From positions 124,001 to 188,000 of the forward strand of contig NZ_BCWQ01000002.1 in NCBI RefSeq assembly GCF_001592285.1: a stretch of DNA of 64,000 nucleotides, in the 5' to 3' direction. The notes beneath the pieces were generated by a model. It saw only the letters and a program-made list of their open reading frames with translations, was not told where the DNA came from and ran no database searches. This document shows positions 53,309 to 64,000 of the stretch, in pieces (positions within the stretch are counted from its first letter, which is position 1; each line of letters starts with the position of its first letter). Made by a program: the position numbers and the translations under genes. This DNA is from Hydrogenophaga pseudoflava NBRC 102511. Lineage in GTDB: Bacteria > Pseudomonadota > Gammaproteobacteria > Burkholderiales > Burkholderiaceae_C.

Positions 53309-54151
53309 TCAGGCTGTGCCAGTCGCCGCGATCATCGCCTGCCATACGGCCAGTCCATCGACCGTGTCTCTGACATCGTGGACGCGAACCACCGAGGCAC
53401 CACGCTCTACAGCCAGTACAGCCGCAACCACGCTGGCAGACATACGTTCGACTGGAGCCGCTCGTCCGGTGACAGCACCCAGCGACGACTTGCGAGACCA
53501 ACCCACGAGCCAAGGGTACGGCAGTTGACCCAATGCGGATTGCTCCGCCAGAAGTTCAAAGTTCTGCTGCACCGACTTGCCAAAACCAATGCCGGGGTCC
53601 AGCACGATCCGCTCTCGGCGCACGCCTTTGGCCCCCAATGAAGCGGCCCGATCGCCAAGGAATTGCAGTACTGGAGCCAGCACACGTCCTTCCATGGGCG
53701 CGACCTGCATCGTCTGAGGATCGCGATGCATGTGCATCAGGCAGACTCCGCAACGGGGATGGGCCGCCACGACGTCAACGGCACCGGCCCGCCGCAGTGC
53801 CCAGATGTCGTTCACGATGTCTGCCCCAAGGTCCAACACCGATTGCATGACTTCCGGCTTATAGGTATCCACCGATACCGGCACCCCCAGTTTCACCGCT
53901 TCCCGCACGACAGGAATGACCCGTTCGAGCTCGGCCTCCAGAGGAACTGCTGGGCTGCCCGGCCGGGTCGACTCCCCTCCGATGTCGAGGATGTGAGCTC
54001 CCTCCTTGAGCACCTGCTCGCAATGCCTCAGTGCCGAAGAGGTGCTGTCGTGCTGTCCCCCATCGGAAAATGAGTCAGGGGTCACGTTAATGATGGCCAT
54101 GACCTTGGGCACATCCAGGTCGATGACGAAGCGGGAGGTGATCCACTGCAT
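53309..54151 (-). CDS. folP: Dihydropteroate synthase
   Basis: Folate-pathway enzyme of 280 residues that joins p-aminobenzoate to dihydropterin pyrophosphate; the target of sulfonamides. Motifs are M-A-I-I-N-V-T-P-D-S-F-S-D-G-G near the N-terminus, D-I-G-G-E-S-T-R-P-G near 56, I-V-N-D-I near 113, D-P-G-I-G-F-G-K near 185 and S-R-K-S near 220. The gene is complete and follows ftsH in the usual ftsH-folP order, but glmM, the usual next gene, is displaced by 17 kb. Confidence 0.97.
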   Translation of the reverse strand: MQWITSRFVIDLDVPKVMAIINVTPDSFSDGGQHDSTSSALRHCEQVLKEGAHILDIGGESTRPGSPAVPLEAELERVIPVVREAVKLGVPVSVDTYKPEVMQSVLDLGADIVNDIWALRRAGAVDVVAAHPRCGVCLMHMHRDPQTMQVAPMEGRVLAPVLQFLGDRAASLGAKGVRRERIVLDPGIGFGKSVQQNFELLAEQSALGQLPYPWLVGWSRKSSLGAVTGRAAPVERMSASVVAAVLAVERGASVVRVHDVRDTVDGLAVWQAMIAATGTA

Positions 54152-54168
54152 TGAAGGCTCGCTGAACG

Positions 54169-54191
54169 AAAACGGGGCCCAAGGGGCCCCG
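54169..54191 (-). terminator. Weak terminator/attenuator between ftsH and folP
   Basis: CGGGGCCC (54173-54180) pairs with GGGCCCCG (54184-54191) around a three-base loop. Read on the minus strand it is followed by TTTT. The short T-run suggests partial termination between ftsH and folP. Confidence 0.55.
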
Positions 54192-54219
54192 CAAAAAACA
54201 AATTGGCAGAAACCGCTGT

Positions 54220-56136
<1,917 letters not shown>

Positions 56137-56141
56137 GGTCG

Positions 56142-56146
56142 GCTCC
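56142..56146 (-). promoter_or_regulatory. Ribosome binding site that decides the TTG start of ftsH
   Basis: AGGAG on the minus strand lies five bases before the TTG codon at 56136. There is no ATG within 20 codons downstream that keeps the conserved N-terminus, so the TTG is the likely start. Confidence 0.75.
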
Positions 56147-56187
56147 TGACTAGAACGGATACAGGCATGTTGAGGCCATTTTAGGTG

Positions 56188-56194
56188 TTTCAAG
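56188..56194 (-). promoter_or_regulatory. Possible heat-shock -35 element for ftsH
   Basis: CTTGAAA on the minus strand equals the sigma-32 -35 consensus core. A good match to the sigma-32 -10 (CCCCATNT) is not seen at 13-14 bases; the sequence there is CCTCAACAT. ftsH is heat-induced in E. coli, which gives the site some meaning, but the evidence is weak. Confidence 0.25.
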
Positions 56195-56252
56195 CCATCA
56201 GGGACTTGACATTTAGGGAGGCAACGCCAATGAAATGGTTAGTATTTATTGA

Positions 56253-56924
56253 TCAACTCGGGCTTTTCAGACCCATGCCCACCAAAAAGGTTTCAGAGGA
56301 CTTGTCCCTTGACGCCTTGGGCTTGAAGGGCTTGACGACCTTGAATGTCTTGCGGAACAGAGCCACCAAGGGGTCGTAAGCCCCGCCATGGAACAGCTTG
56401 GCGACCAGGGCACCATCGGGCTTGAGGTGCTGACTGGCGAAGTCCACCGCAAGGCCAACCAGATCCTCGATGCGCGCGGCGTCTGCCGACCCGATGCCCG
56501 AGAGATTCGGCGCCATGTCGGACACCACGACATCGACCGCCTTCACCCCACGGTCGGCCAGTGCCTGCTCCAGCGCGGCCAGTACTTCGCTCTCGCGAAA
56601 GTCGCCCTGGATGAAGCGCACGCCTTCGACGGGTTCCATGGGCAGCAGGTCCAGCGCGATGATCTGTCCGTGCAACTCGCCGACAGCGGCGCCACCCGGG
56701 CTCAGGCGCCGGCGCACATACTGGCTCCAGGCGCCGGGCGCCGAACCCAGATCGACCACCACGTCACCCGGGCGTATAAGCCCCAGGGTTTCGTCGATCT
56801 CCTTGAGCTTGTAGGCCGCCCGTGCCCGGTAACCCTCTTTCTGGGCCAGACGCACATACGGATCGTTGACGTGCTCGTTCAGCCACGCCTTGTTGACCTT
56901 CTTGCTCTGAGTCTTGACTTTCAT
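56253..56924 (-). CDS. rlmE: 23S rRNA 2'-O-ribose U2552 methyltransferase
   Basis: SAM-dependent methyltransferase of 223 residues (FtsJ/RrmJ). Features are the basic N-terminus, [13 protein letters not shown] near 58 (SAM-binding), the catalytic K-D-K-E tetrad elements (K-L-K-E-I, S-D-M-A-P-N, K-L-F-H-G) and a C-terminal K-P-x-A-S-R. It methylates U2552 in the 50S subunit at a late assembly stage. I use ATG 56924; an ATG two codons earlier (56930) is in frame. It is divergent from yhbY, 54 bases apart. Confidence 0.95.
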   Translation of the reverse strand: MKVKTQSKKVNKAWLNEHVNDPYVRLAQKEGYRARAAYKLKEIDETLGLIRPGDVVVDLGSAPGAWSQYVRRRLSPGGAAVGELHGQIIALDLLPMEPVEGVRFIQGDFRESEVLAALEQALADRGVKAVDVVVSDMAPNLSGIGSADAARIEDLVGLAVDFASQHLKPDGALVAKLFHGGAYDPLVALFRKTFKVVKPFKPKASRDKSSETFLVGMGLKSPS

Positions 56925-56978
56925 GCCCATGGCGAAACCGGGGCTGTGAGCCGCCGCTGTGTAAACGATAATTGTCCC

Positions 56979-57449
56979 ATGCCCCAGATCCAACTCACGC
57001 CCGCACAGCGCAAGGTGCACCGCGCCGAGGCGCACCATCTCGATCCCGTCGTTCTCGTTGGCGGAGACGGACTGACCGCCGCCGTCAAAAAGGAGGTGGA
57101 CGCAGCGCTCAAGGCCCACGGCCTGATCAAGATCCGAGTGTTCAGCGACGACCGCCCATCCCGCGAGGCCATGCTCCAGACGCTGGCCGACGAGCTGGAG
57201 GCAGCCCCCATCCAGCATATCGGTAAGCTGCTGGTACTGTGGCGCCCGGTTCCGGAGAAGCAGAAAGTGGCCGATGAAGACCGCATGCCCGGGCCACGCG
57301 ATGTGAAGGTGCTCAAGTTCAGCAAGCGCGGAGGCCAGAAGCCCGAAGTCAAGGTGGTTCGGGTGCTGGGCAACCAGCGACTGACTCCCGGCGGCCAGGT
57401 CAAGCGCGCCAAGGTGCTCAAGAAGAGCATCAAGAAAAGCGCCCGCTGA
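56979..57449 (+). CDS. yhbY: YhbY-type RNA-binding (CRM domain) protein
   Basis: Protein of 156 residues. The CRM domain (about 1-98) has [19 protein letters not shown]-x-x-G-L-T and L-I-K-I-R-V; a basic extension (to 156) with S-I-K-K-S is longer than in E. coli (97 residues). It associates with pre-50S ribosomes. No Shine-Dalgarno sequence precedes the ATG. A GATAAT hexamer ends six bases before it, so the message may be leaderless. Confidence 0.9.
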   Translation: MPQIQLTPAQRKVHRAEAHHLDPVVLVGGDGLTAAVKKEVDAALKAHGLIKIRVFSDDRPSREAMLQTLADELEAAPIQHIGKLLVLWRPVPEKQKVADEDRMPGPRDVKVLKFSKRGGQKPEVKVVRVLGNQRLTPGGQVKRAKVLKKSIKKSAR

Positions 57450-57515
57450 GCCGGTGTTCCGGGTTCCAGCCGCCCAGGCCATTGAACTTTCTGTCCCGAG
57501 CCCCTACTGAGTTGC

Positions 57516-59597
57516 ATGAACACCGTCGCTGACAACCCACTGCTCGATTTCTCCGCACTGCCGCGGTTCGATGCCATCGCCCCTTCCCACGTGGCGCCCG
57601 CCATCGATGCCCTGTTGAAGGAAGCCGATGCCGCCCTGGAGAACGTCACGGCGCCGGAGTTTCCTGCGGACTGGAGCGCCTTGTCTGCCCGGCTCGACGT
57701 GTCCACCGAGCGACTGTCGCGCGCCTGGGGTGCAGTCGGACACCTCAACAGCGTGGCCGACACACCCGAGTTGCGGGCTGCCTACAACGAAGCGCTGCCC
57801 CGCGTGACGGAATTCTGGACGCGGCTGGGTGCCGACGAGCGTCTGTATGCCAAGTACAAGGCCATGGACGTCTCCCGGTTGAACCCTGAGCAGGCACAGG
57901 CCCACCGCAACGCCATGCGTGGATTCGTTCTGGGCGGTGCCGAGTTGCAAGGAGAGGCCAAGCAGCGGTTCGCCTGGCTGCAGGAACGACAGGCCGAACT
58001 CGCCCAGAAGTTCAGCGAAAACGCACTGGACGCCACCGACTCTTTCAGTCTGTACGTGTCACCAGAAGACCTCGAAGGGGTGCCGGCGGATGTGCAGCAG
58101 GCCACGCGCGCGGCGGCCCAGGCAGACGGCCAGGCCGATCACAAACTCACCCTCAAGATGCCCTGCTACCTGCCTGTGATGCAGTTTGCCCGCAGCAGCG
58201 CTTTGCGGGAAAAGCTCTACCGCGCCTACGTGACGCGCGCCAGCGACCAGGCCGAGGGCGACGCCACCCGCTTCGACAACACGACCATCATGGCCGAGCT
58301 GCTGGCGCTGCGCCACGAGGAGGCCCAGTTGCTGGGACATCGCCACTTCGCCGATGTCTCACTGGTGCCTAAGATGGCGGAATCGCCCGAACAGGTGATC
58401 GGTTTCCTGCGCGATCTGGCCCGCAAGGCCCGCCCGTACGCCGAGCAGGATGTGAAGGATTTGCGGGAGTTCGCCGCCCAGGAACTGGGGATCAGCGATC
58501 CACAGCCCTGGGACTGGCCCTACATCGGCGAAAAGCTCAAGGAAGCCCGTTACGCCTTCAGCGACCAGGAGATCAAGCCCTACTTCACCGCGCCCAAGGT
58601 GCTGGCGGGCCTTTTCCAGATCGTCGAAACCTTGTTCGAGGTGAGCATCCGCCGGGACATCGCCCCGGTCTGGCACCCGCTGGTGGAGTTCTACCGCATC
58701 GAACGCCGGACTGCGACCGGACCCGAACTTGTCGGCCAGTTCTACCTCGACCCCGCGGCCCGCAACGGCAAACGCGGTGGCGCCTGGATGGACGATGTGC
58801 GGGCCCGCTGGCTGCGACCGGACGACGGCAGCGTGCAGACGCCCGTGGCGCACCTGGTCTGCAACTTCGCCGAAGGCGTCGAGGTCAATGGAGTCCGGCA
58901 GCCCCCCCTGCTCACGCACGACGACGTGATCACCTTGTTCCACGAGTTCGGTCACGGCCTTCACCACATGCTCACGCGTGTCAACGAACGCGACGTGTCT
59001 GGCATCAGCGGTGTCGAATGGGACGCGGTCGAACTGCCCAGCCAGTTCATGGAGAATTTCTGCTGGGAATGGGACGTTCTCAAGCACATGACGTCGCACG
59101 TGGACACCGGTGCACCCCTTCCGCGCGACCTGTTCGACAAGATGCTGGCGGCCAAAAACTTCCAGAGCGGGCTGCAGACGCTGCGCCAAGTCGAGTTCTC
59201 CCTGTTCGACATGCTGCTGCACAGCCAGCCTGCCCCCGTGTCAAGCGGCGAGGACATCCTGGCGCTGCTGTCGCAGGTCCGCGATGAGGTCGCGGTGCTG
59301 CAGCCACCGCCCTACAGCCGCACGCCGCACACCTTCAGCCACATCTTTGCAGGCGGCTATTCCGCTGGGTACTACAGCTACAAGTGGGCGGAGGTGCTCT
59401 CGGCCGACGCCTACTCGGCCTTCGAGGAAGCTGCGCGCGCCAGTGGTCACAGCACGCTGGACGTGGCCACGGGCCGCCGCTACCGTGAAGCCATTCTCGA
59501 GGCGGGAGGAAGCCGCCCGGCCATGGAGTCGTTCAAGGCCTTCCGCGGCCGCGAACCCGGCCTGGATGCGCTGCTGCGCCACCAGGGCATGGCCTGA
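57516..59597 (+). CDS. prlC: Oligopeptidase A (M3 family metallopeptidase)
   Basis: Cytosolic zinc peptidase of 693 residues that degrades short peptides, including cleaved signal peptides. The zinc motif H476-E-F-G-H480 lies in L-F-H-E-F-G-H-G-L-H-H-M, with the third ligand E in the following helix (S-G-I-S-G-V-E-W-D-A-V-E-L-P-S-Q). The length equals that of E. coli OpdA (680). Glycine-rich G-G-Y-S-A-G-Y-Y-S-Y near the C-terminus forms the substrate loop typical of the family. The start M-N-T-V-A-D-N-P-L-L-D is typical. Confidence 0.95.
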   Translation: MNTVADNPLLDFSALPRFDAIAPSHVAPAIDALLKEADAALENVTAPEFPADWSALSARLDVSTERLSRAWGAVGHLNSVADTPELRAAYNEALPRVTEFWTRLGADERLYAKYKAMDVSRLNPEQAQAHRNAMRGFVLGGAELQGEAKQRFAWLQERQAELAQKFSENALDATDSFSLYVSPEDLEGVPADVQQATRAAAQADGQADHKLTLKMPCYLPVMQFARSSALREKLYRAYVTRASDQAEGDATRFDNTTIMAELLALRHEEAQLLGHRHFADVSLVPKMAESPEQVIGFLRDLARKARPYAEQDVKDLREFAAQELGISDPQPWDWPYIGEKLKEARYAFSDQEIKPYFTAPKVLAGLFQIVETLFEVSIRRDIAPVWHPLVEFYRIERRTATGPELVGQFYLDPAARNGKRGGAWMDDVRARWLRPDDGSVQTPVAHLVCNFAEGVEVNGVRQPPLLTHDDVITLFHEFGHGLHHMLTRVNERDVSGISGVEWDAVELPSQFMENFCWEWDVLKHMTSHVDTGAPLPRDLFDKMLAAKNFQSGLQTLRQVEFSLFDMLLHSQPAPVSSGEDILALLSQVRDEVAVLQPPPYSRTPHTFSHIFAGGYSAGYYSYKWAEVLSADAYSAFEEAARASGHSTLDVATGRRYREAILEAGGSRPAMESFKAFRGREPGLDALLRHQGMA

Positions 59598-59633
59598 CCC
59601 GCCTTCATCCGATCTCTTCCGAGGACAAACGAC

Positions 59634-60296
59634 ATGCGCTCCTTCTGCCGCCACTCGATCTTCTCTGTATCGAAGCTCGCTCCCGCAGTCGCACTCGCAG
59701 GCATGCTGGTCGCTCCGCTTGCTTCTGCCCAAGGCGTCTACCGGATCGTGGGGCCTGATGGCAAAGTCACCTATTCCGACCAGCCACCACCGGCTGCGAC
59801 CAACGCCCGCCCAGTCGACGGGGCCAGCTCAGCGGGATCGGCCGCACCCACGCTGCCGGTTGAGGTTCGTCAGGCAGCGAGCCGCTATCCCGTGACCCTC
59901 TACACCGGCGCCGACTGCTCGCCCTGCGACAGTGGCCGCAACTTCCTGAGCACGCGGGGCATTCCCTTTGCTGAAAAAACCGTCAACAGCAGCGACGACG
60001 TGGCCGCCTTCAAGCGACTGAGCGGCGCCACCAGCCTGCCGCTGCTGACCGTCGGAGGACAACAGCTCAAGGGCTATTCGGCCACCGAGTGGGGCCAGTA
60101 CCTGGATGCGGCCGGCTACCCGAAAAAGTCGGTGCTGCCCCCCAGCTACCGTCGCGAAGCAGCCACCCCGCTGGTCGAGGCCAAACCGGCTGCGGCGCCC
60201 GCCACCAGAACGCCCGCCGGTCAACCCGCTGCCGATACACCCGCGGAAGTCCCGGTGACGCCGCCGGCCAGCAATCCCAGCGGCATCCGCTTCTGA
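59634..60296 (+). CDS. Exported DUF4124-glutaredoxin fusion protein
   Basis: Protein of 220 residues: signal peptide (to A-S-A-Q near 33), a DUF4124 segment (G-V-Y-R-I-V-G-P-D-G-K-V-T-Y-S-D-Q-P-P), a glutaredoxin-like domain (about 85-165) with the redox motif C-S-P-C in G-A-D-C-S-P-C and a T-S-L-P-L-L cis-proline loop, and an Ala/Pro-rich tail. It probably acts as a periplasmic thiol-disulfide protein; the redox partner is unknown. It follows prlC on the same strand after 36 bases. Confidence 0.85.
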   Translation: MRSFCRHSIFSVSKLAPAVALAGMLVAPLASAQGVYRIVGPDGKVTYSDQPPPAATNARPVDGASSAGSAAPTLPVEVRQAASRYPVTLYTGADCSPCDSGRNFLSTRGIPFAEKTVNSSDDVAAFKRLSGATSLPLLTVGGQQLKGYSATEWGQYLDAAGYPKKSVLPPSYRREAATPLVEAKPAAAPATRTPAGQPAADTPAEVPVTPPASNPSGIRF

Positions 60297-60333
60297 GAAA
60301 CCGGGGGCAGTCGCCCTCTGGCCCCGCTGCTGG

Positions 60334-61005
60334 TCAGAACGTCAGTGTGCGCACCCCGCCCGGGGTACCGAGCAGGCACACGCTGGCTTTCTGGTGGGCA
60401 AAAACCCCCACGGTCACGACGCCAGGCCACTGGTTGACCTCGCTCTCGAAAGCCAGCGGATCGCTGATCTTCAAACCGGTGACATCCAGGATGTGCTGAC
60501 CGTTGTCGGTCACCAGGGGCTGGCCATCCTTGATGCGCAGCCTGGCGGAACCGCCCAGCCCGTCAAACTGGCGAGCCAGACGGGCAGCCGCCATCGGAAT
60601 CACCTCGACCGGCAGCGGGAAAGCCCCCAGCACCGGCACCATCTTGGACTCGTCGGCGATGCAGACGAAGCGCCTGGACATCGCGGCCACGATCTTCTCG
60701 CGCGTCAGTGCGGCACCGCCGCCCTTGACCATGTAGCCTTTTGCGTCGATCTCGTCGGCACCATCGATGTAGACCGAAAGCCCCTCGACTGCGGACGCCT
60801 CCAGCACAGGAATGCCCAGCGCCTTGAGGCGGGCGGTTGAAGCTTCCGAACTGGATACCGCTCCGGGAATGCTGCCTTTGATGGCAGCCAGCGCATCAAT
60901 GAACTTGTTGACCGTTGAGCCGGTGCCGACACCGACCACTTCACCCGGGGTCACGTACTGAAGGGCGGCCTGGCCGACCAGGGCTTTGAGTTCGTCTTGG
61001 GTCAT
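60334..61005 (-). CDS. rpiA: Ribose-5-phosphate isomerase A
   Basis: Cytosolic enzyme of 223 residues that interconverts ribose-5-phosphate and ribulose-5-phosphate. Motifs include [12 protein letters not shown] near 25, D-G-A-D-E-I-D near 85, the catalytic [11 protein letters not shown] near 97 and D-E-S-K near 125. Convergent with the DUF4124 gene and divergent from pyrD (40 bases apart). Confidence 0.97.
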   Translation of the reverse strand: MTQDELKALVGQAALQYVTPGEVVGVGTGSTVNKFIDALAAIKGSIPGAVSSSEASTARLKALGIPVLEASAVEGLSVYIDGADEIDAKGYMVKGGGAALTREKIVAAMSRRFVCIADESKMVPVLGAFPLPVEVIPMAAARLARQFDGLGGSARLRIKDGQPLVTDNGQHILDVTGLKISDPLAFESEVNQWPGVVTVGVFAHQKASVCLLGTPGGVRTLTF

Positions 61006-61045
61006 TTGAGAGAATCAGGGTTTACGCGAATTTGTTGATTATCCG

Positions 61046-62125
61046 ATGTCACTTCTGCCCTACGCGCTCACCCGCCCGCTTCTCTTCGGTCTGGACCCTG
61101 AAACTGCGCACGAGTTGACGCTCGACAACATCGCGCGCTTCCAGCACTCGCCCCTGAGCTGCCTCTGGAGCGAGTCGCGCATCGACGACCCGGTGACGGT
61201 GGCCGGCCTGAGATTCCCGAACCGTGTGGGTCTGGCCGCCGGACTGGACAAGAACGCACGCTGCATCGACGGGCTGTCGGCCATGGGCTTCGGCTTTGTG
61301 GAGGTCGGCACCGTCACCCCCAAGGGCCAGCCGGGCAACCCCAGGCCGCGCTTGTTCCGCATCCCCGAACGCAACGCGCTGATCAACCGGCTGGGCTTCA
61401 ACAACGAAGGACTGATTGCCTTTGTGACCAATGTGCAGAAAGCGCGGTTTCGCAGCAAAGGTGGCACATCGCCCATGCTGCTGGGACTGAACATCGGCAA
61501 AAACGCCGCCACTCCCATCGAGCAGGCCACCAGCGACTACCTCACCTGTCTCGATGGCGTGTACCCGCACGCCGACTACGTGACGGTCAACATTTCGAGC
61601 CCCAACACCAAGAACCTGCGCAGCCTGCAGAGCGACGAGGCTCTGGATGCCTTGCTGGGCGCGGTCATGGAACGGCGCGAGCTGCTCGCACAGCGCTATG
61701 GCAAGCAAGCGCCGGTGTTCCTGAAGATTGCGCCCGATCTGGACGAGACGCAGATCGGGGTGATCGCAGCCACCCTTCTGCGCTACGGCAGCGACACCGC
61801 AGGCCAGCCCAACCAGCGGCTGGGCGTGATCGCAACCAACACCACGCTCAGCCGCGATGCGGTGGCGGGGCTGGCCCATGCCGAAGAGGCTGGCGGACTC
61901 TCGGGAGCACCGGTGCTGGCGGCCAGCAACAGGGTCATCCGGTTGCTGCGCGGTTCGCTGGGCGAGGGGTTTCCCATCATCGGTGTGGGCGGCGTGCTCA
62001 GCGGCGACGATGCCGTCAGCAAGGTGCGGGCGGGCGCGGATCTGGTGCAGATCTACACCGGTCTGATCTACAAGGGGTCCGCCCTGGTGCGCGAGGCCGC
62101 GCAGGCCCTCAAGGAAGCCCGCTGA
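61046..62125 (+). CDS. pyrD: Dihydroorotate dehydrogenase (quinone), class 2
   Basis: Membrane-associated flavoenzyme of 359 residues in pyrimidine synthesis. The N-terminal amphipathic helix ([12 protein letters not shown]) is typical of class 2 enzymes that pass electrons to ubiquinone. Motifs: A-A-G-L-D-K-N near 68, N-R-L-G-F-N-N-E near 113, catalytic Ser region N-I-S-S-P-N-T near 180, K-I-A-P-D-L near 227 and G-V-G-G-V near 310. It abuts the next gene's stop codon (convergent, no gap). Confidence 0.97.
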   Translation: MSLLPYALTRPLLFGLDPETAHELTLDNIARFQHSPLSCLWSESRIDDPVTVAGLRFPNRVGLAAGLDKNARCIDGLSAMGFGFVEVGTVTPKGQPGNPRPRLFRIPERNALINRLGFNNEGLIAFVTNVQKARFRSKGGTSPMLLGLNIGKNAATPIEQATSDYLTCLDGVYPHADYVTVNISSPNTKNLRSLQSDEALDALLGAVMERRELLAQRYGKQAPVFLKIAPDLDETQIGVIAATLLRYGSDTAGQPNQRLGVIATNTTLSRDAVAGLAHAEEAGGLSGAPVLAASNRVIRLLRGSLGEGFPIIGVGGVLSGDDAVSKVRAGADLVQIYTGLIYKGSALVREAAQALKEAR

Positions 62126-63238
62126 TCAGCGCAACAGGCTGACCACCCGCTCGGCAATCGCCAGGCAGCTGGTCAGGCCCGGCGACTCGATACCGAACAG
62201 GTTGACCAGGCCGGGCAGGCCATGCACGGCCGGCCCGTCGATGCGGAAATCCGCCGCGGGCTCGTCGGGTCCGCTGATCTTGGGCCGCATGCCCGCATAG
62301 CCCGGCTGTAGGGCACCGTCCGGCAGTTCGGGCCAGTATTTGCGCACCTCGGCATAAAAGGCATCGCCTCGCGCCGGGTCCACCACCAGATCCTCAGGAT
62401 CGTCGGTCCACTGAACGTCGGGACCGAACTTCGCCTGCCCGCCCAGGTCGATGGTGAGGTGGACGCCCAGCCCGGCCAGGTGTTGCGCCGGCTCGGGCGC
62501 CGGGTAGATCAATCGCTCGAACGGTGAACGCCCGGCCGCGAGCGTGAAGTAGTTGCCTTTGGCGTACCTCGCGCGAGGCACATGCACGCGGTCCAGCCCG
62601 GTCGTCCGCGACGCCACGGCACAGGCGTCGAGACCGGCGGCATTCACCACCGTTGTCGCCTGAAGTTCTGTGCCATCGGCGGTCCGGACCACGAACTGCC
62701 CACCGGTCGCAGCGACTTCGTCAACGACGCTGTGACAGACCACCATACCACCCGCATTTTCCAGATCGCCTTGCAGCGCGAGCATCAACCCGTGGCTGTC
62801 GACAATGCCCGTAGAGGGCGACAGCAAGGCCGCCGCACAGTGCAGGCGACTCTCCAGCGCGCGGGCTTCGTCGGCGCCGAGCAACACAAGATCGTCCACA
62901 CCGTTGGCGCGCGCCCTGGCCATGATGTCCGGCAAACCGGCGACCTGAGAAGGCGTATGGGCAACGATCAGCTTGCCGCAACGGCGATGGGCAATGCCTC
63001 GCTCCAAGCAGTATGCGTACAGCTGCGCACGTCCCCGCACGCACAGTTGCGCCTTGAGCGAGCCTGTCGGGTAGTAGATCCCGGCATGGATGACTTCGCT
63101 GTTGCGAGAGCTTGTGCCCATGCCGATACCCGCTTCACGCTCGAGCACCAGCACCTCGCGCCCGGACAGCGCCAGCGCCCGGGCCACCGCCAGCCCAACC
63201 ACGCCGGCGCCGATCACCAACACATCCACCTGGTCCAT
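62126..63238 (-). CDS. FAD-dependent oxidoreductase, LhgO-like (L-2-hydroxyglutarate dehydrogenase family)
   Basis: Protein of 370 residues of the DAO/glycerol-3-phosphate dehydrogenase superfamily. The FAD-binding dinucleotide motif is [10 protein letters not shown] near 8-17 with the E-R-E segment at about 35. [14 protein letters not shown] near 45 and the C-terminal F-x-I-x-G-P, [11 protein letters not shown] are shared with L-2-hydroxyglutarate oxidases/dehydrogenases (LhgO/YgaF) and their uncharacterised relatives. It likely oxidises a 2-hydroxy acid to the keto acid; the substrate is not certain. No downstream terminator is seen. Confidence 0.85.
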   Translation of the reverse strand: MDQVDVLVIGAGVVGLAVARALALSGREVLVLEREAGIGMGTSSRNSEVIHAGIYYPTGSLKAQLCVRGRAQLYAYCLERGIAHRRCGKLIVAHTPSQVAGLPDIMARARANGVDDLVLLGADEARALESRLHCAAALLSPSTGIVDSHGLMLALQGDLENAGGMVVCHSVVDEVAATGGQFVVRTADGTELQATTVVNAAGLDACAVASRTTGLDRVHVPRARYAKGNYFTLAAGRSPFERLIYPAPEPAQHLAGLGVHLTIDLGGQAKFGPDVQWTDDPEDLVVDPARGDAFYAEVRKYWPELPDGALQPGYAGMRPKISGPDEPAADFRIDGPAVHGLPGLVNLFGIESPGLTSCLAIAERVVSLLR

Positions 63239-63257
63239 GGCCCGTCTCCATCGGCTG

Positions 63258-63295
63258 CCAAAAAGAAAAAGCCCCGAGCGTTCGCTCGGGGCTTT
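63258..63295 (-). terminator. Terminator after tRNA-Val
   Basis: AAAGCCCCGAGC (63268-63279) pairs with GCTCGGGGCTTT (63284-63295) around a 4-base loop. On the minus strand it is followed by a T-rich run (TTTTTCTTTTT in all). It ends the tRNA transcript four bases after the CCA end. Confidence 0.9.
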
Positions 63296-63298
63296 GAC

Positions 63299-63373
63299 TG
63301 GTGGGCGGTGCAGGGTTCGAACCTGCGACCCCTGCCGTGTGAAGGCAGTGCTCTACCACTGAGCTAACCGCCC
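63299..63373 (-). tRNA. tRNA-Val (anticodon CAC)
   Basis: 75 bases including an encoded CCA end. The acceptor stem GGGCGGT pairs with ACCGCCC, the D-arm is GCTC-AGTGGTA-GAGC, the anticodon loop is TTCACAC within a CTGCC/GGCAG stem, and the T-arm has GGTTCGAACC. The anticodon CAC reads GUG valine codons. The gene is a common integration target for mobile elements, but nothing is inserted here. It lies between dnaQ and the LhgO-like gene on the same strand. Confidence 0.97.
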
Positions 63374-63464
63374 GAAAATCTTGCCTGACTTGTCATCAGA
63401 TCCGATTGTTCGGAAGCCTCGCATTATAGCCTGATATTTTCCATTTTCCGACGACCGCCCAAAA

Positions 63465-64000
63465 TCAGACAGCGGGAGCGAGTTGGCGCCACAGGGTTTT
63501 GCCTTTGCAGGCCTTGTCGATATCCGCGAGCACGGCGTCATGGGCAGCCGCTTCCTGCTCGTTGGCGGTCAGCACCGGCAGCTCCAAGCGGCTCAGGTCG
63601 ACCTGCACCAGCTCTTCCCCAAGGCTCACCTCGGTCGGGATGCCCTCTTCAACAATCAGGGCATCCTGGCCCCGAGTCATGTTGATGTAGACATCGGCCA
63701 GCAGTTCGGCATCGAGCAAGGCCCCGTGCAGCGTGCGGCTGGAGTTGTCCACGCCCAGGCGGTCGCACAACGCATCCAGGCCATTGCGCTTGCCCGGAAA
63801 CATCTCCTTGGCCATCACCAGGGTGTCGATCACCCCGTCGATGTAGGCCTTGATCGGCTTGCGGCCCAGCCGCTCCAGCTCCTTGTTGAGGAAGGAGATG
63901 TCGAACGGCGCGTTGTGGATGATCAGCTCGGCGCCAGAGAGGTAGTCCAGGATCTCGTCGGCCAGTTGCGCGAACTTGGGCTTGTCACGCAAAAACTCGT
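63465..64000 (-). CDS. dnaQ: DNA polymerase III epsilon subunit (5' end beyond window)
   Basis: The C-terminal 178 codons of the proofreading 3'-5' exonuclease are present; the frame stays open through position 64000, so the N-terminus with Exo I lies outside. Visible are the Exo II motif H-N-A-P-F-D-I-S-F-L and the Exo III motif H-G-A-L-L-D-A-E-L-L-A-D-V-Y. The alpha-binding C-terminal tail follows (about 60 residues). It lies 91 bases upstream of tRNA-Val on the same strand. Confidence 0.93.
   Translation of the reverse strand, partial: EFLRDKPKFAQLADEILDYLSGAELIIHNAPFDISFLNKELERLGRKPIKAYIDGVIDTLVMAKEMFPGKRNGLDALCDRLGVDNSSRTLHGALLDAELLADVYINMTRGQDALIVEEGIPTEVSLGEELVQVDLSRLELPVLTANEQEAAAHDAVLADIDKACKGKTLWRQLAPAV

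Noticed and set aside
56230-56379. Short plus-strand frame (49 codons) with a gggagg ribosome-like site
   Set aside because: It overlaps the end of rlmE antisense and its predicted protein follows the reverse of rlmE codons. The good spacing of the ribosome-like site is probably chance.
63299-63373. tRNA-Val as an integration site
   Set aside because: The genes on both sides are housekeeping and no partial tRNA repeat was found in the window.

Overview
The window is GC-rich, gene-dense chromosomal DNA from a betaproteobacterium, most likely family Comamonadaceae (order Burkholderiales; Hydrogenophaga-like, genus inferred from general resemblance only). Support comes from the trxA-rho-rpmE (type B L31) order, the yhbY/rlmE-ftsH-folP...glmM block, an FtsH with a TTG start, and a GC-rich intergenic hairpin element of a kind I associate with this family. 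Only two genes are cut by the window: an AddB-like nuclease at the left edge and dnaQ at the right edge. There is no rRNA, CRISPR array, insertion sequence, integrase or relaxase. One tRNA (Val, CAC) is present, and no gap without a gene exceeds 300 bases.

Layout. (1) 1-6.5 kb: AddB-like nuclease (minus), trxA, rho, rpmE, and a GT39-like membrane protein. (2) 6.5-13.7 kb (minus): the phosphate regulon pstS-pstC-pstA-pstB-phoU-phoB-phoR, behind a Pho-box promoter, with a TlpA-like thioredoxin gene upstream. (3) 13.8-28.2 kb: ppx; a receiver-cyclase response regulator and a large hybrid histidine kinase; then on the minus strand olsB-like, plcP-like, glycosyltransferase, ppk1 and sixA; and divergently phoX and ppk2. 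Read together, regions 2 and 3 form one phosphate-stress supercluster. It covers Pi uptake and sensing, phosphatase secretion, polyphosphate synthesis and breakdown, and probable replacement of phospholipids by phosphorus-free lipids. Pho-box-like repeats lie before pstS and between olsB and phoX. (4) 28.2-31.5 kb: an arsenic operon, arsR, an uncharacterised ATP-grasp protein, arsC and acr3. (5) 31.5-36.3 kb: a lipoprotein, a DOMON-like protein and a DUF1343/NamZ-type muramidase in overlapping frames, then a secreted hypothetical, a GNAT and glmM.

(6) 36.4-53.2 kb: a complete VirB/VirD4 type IV secretion system, all on the minus strand, in the order virB1-2-3-4, two Cys-rich secreted proteins, a duplicated lipoprotein+VirB5 pair, virB6-7-8-9-10-11, two further exported proteins (one with an LprI/DUF1311-like C-terminus) and virD4. 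It sits cleanly between folP and glmM, genes that are normally neighbours, so it looks like an acquired island. With no relaxase or DNA-processing genes it is more likely a protein-export system than a conjugation system. An N0-like domain on VirB7 recalls the antibacterial X-T4SS of Xanthomonas. This island and its accessory proteins are the best candidate here for something undescribed.

(7) 53.3-64 kb: folP, ftsH, rlmE, yhbY, prlC, a DUF4124-glutaredoxin protein, rpiA, pyrD, an LhgO-like FAD oxidase, tRNA-Val and dnaQ. These are ordinary housekeeping genes.
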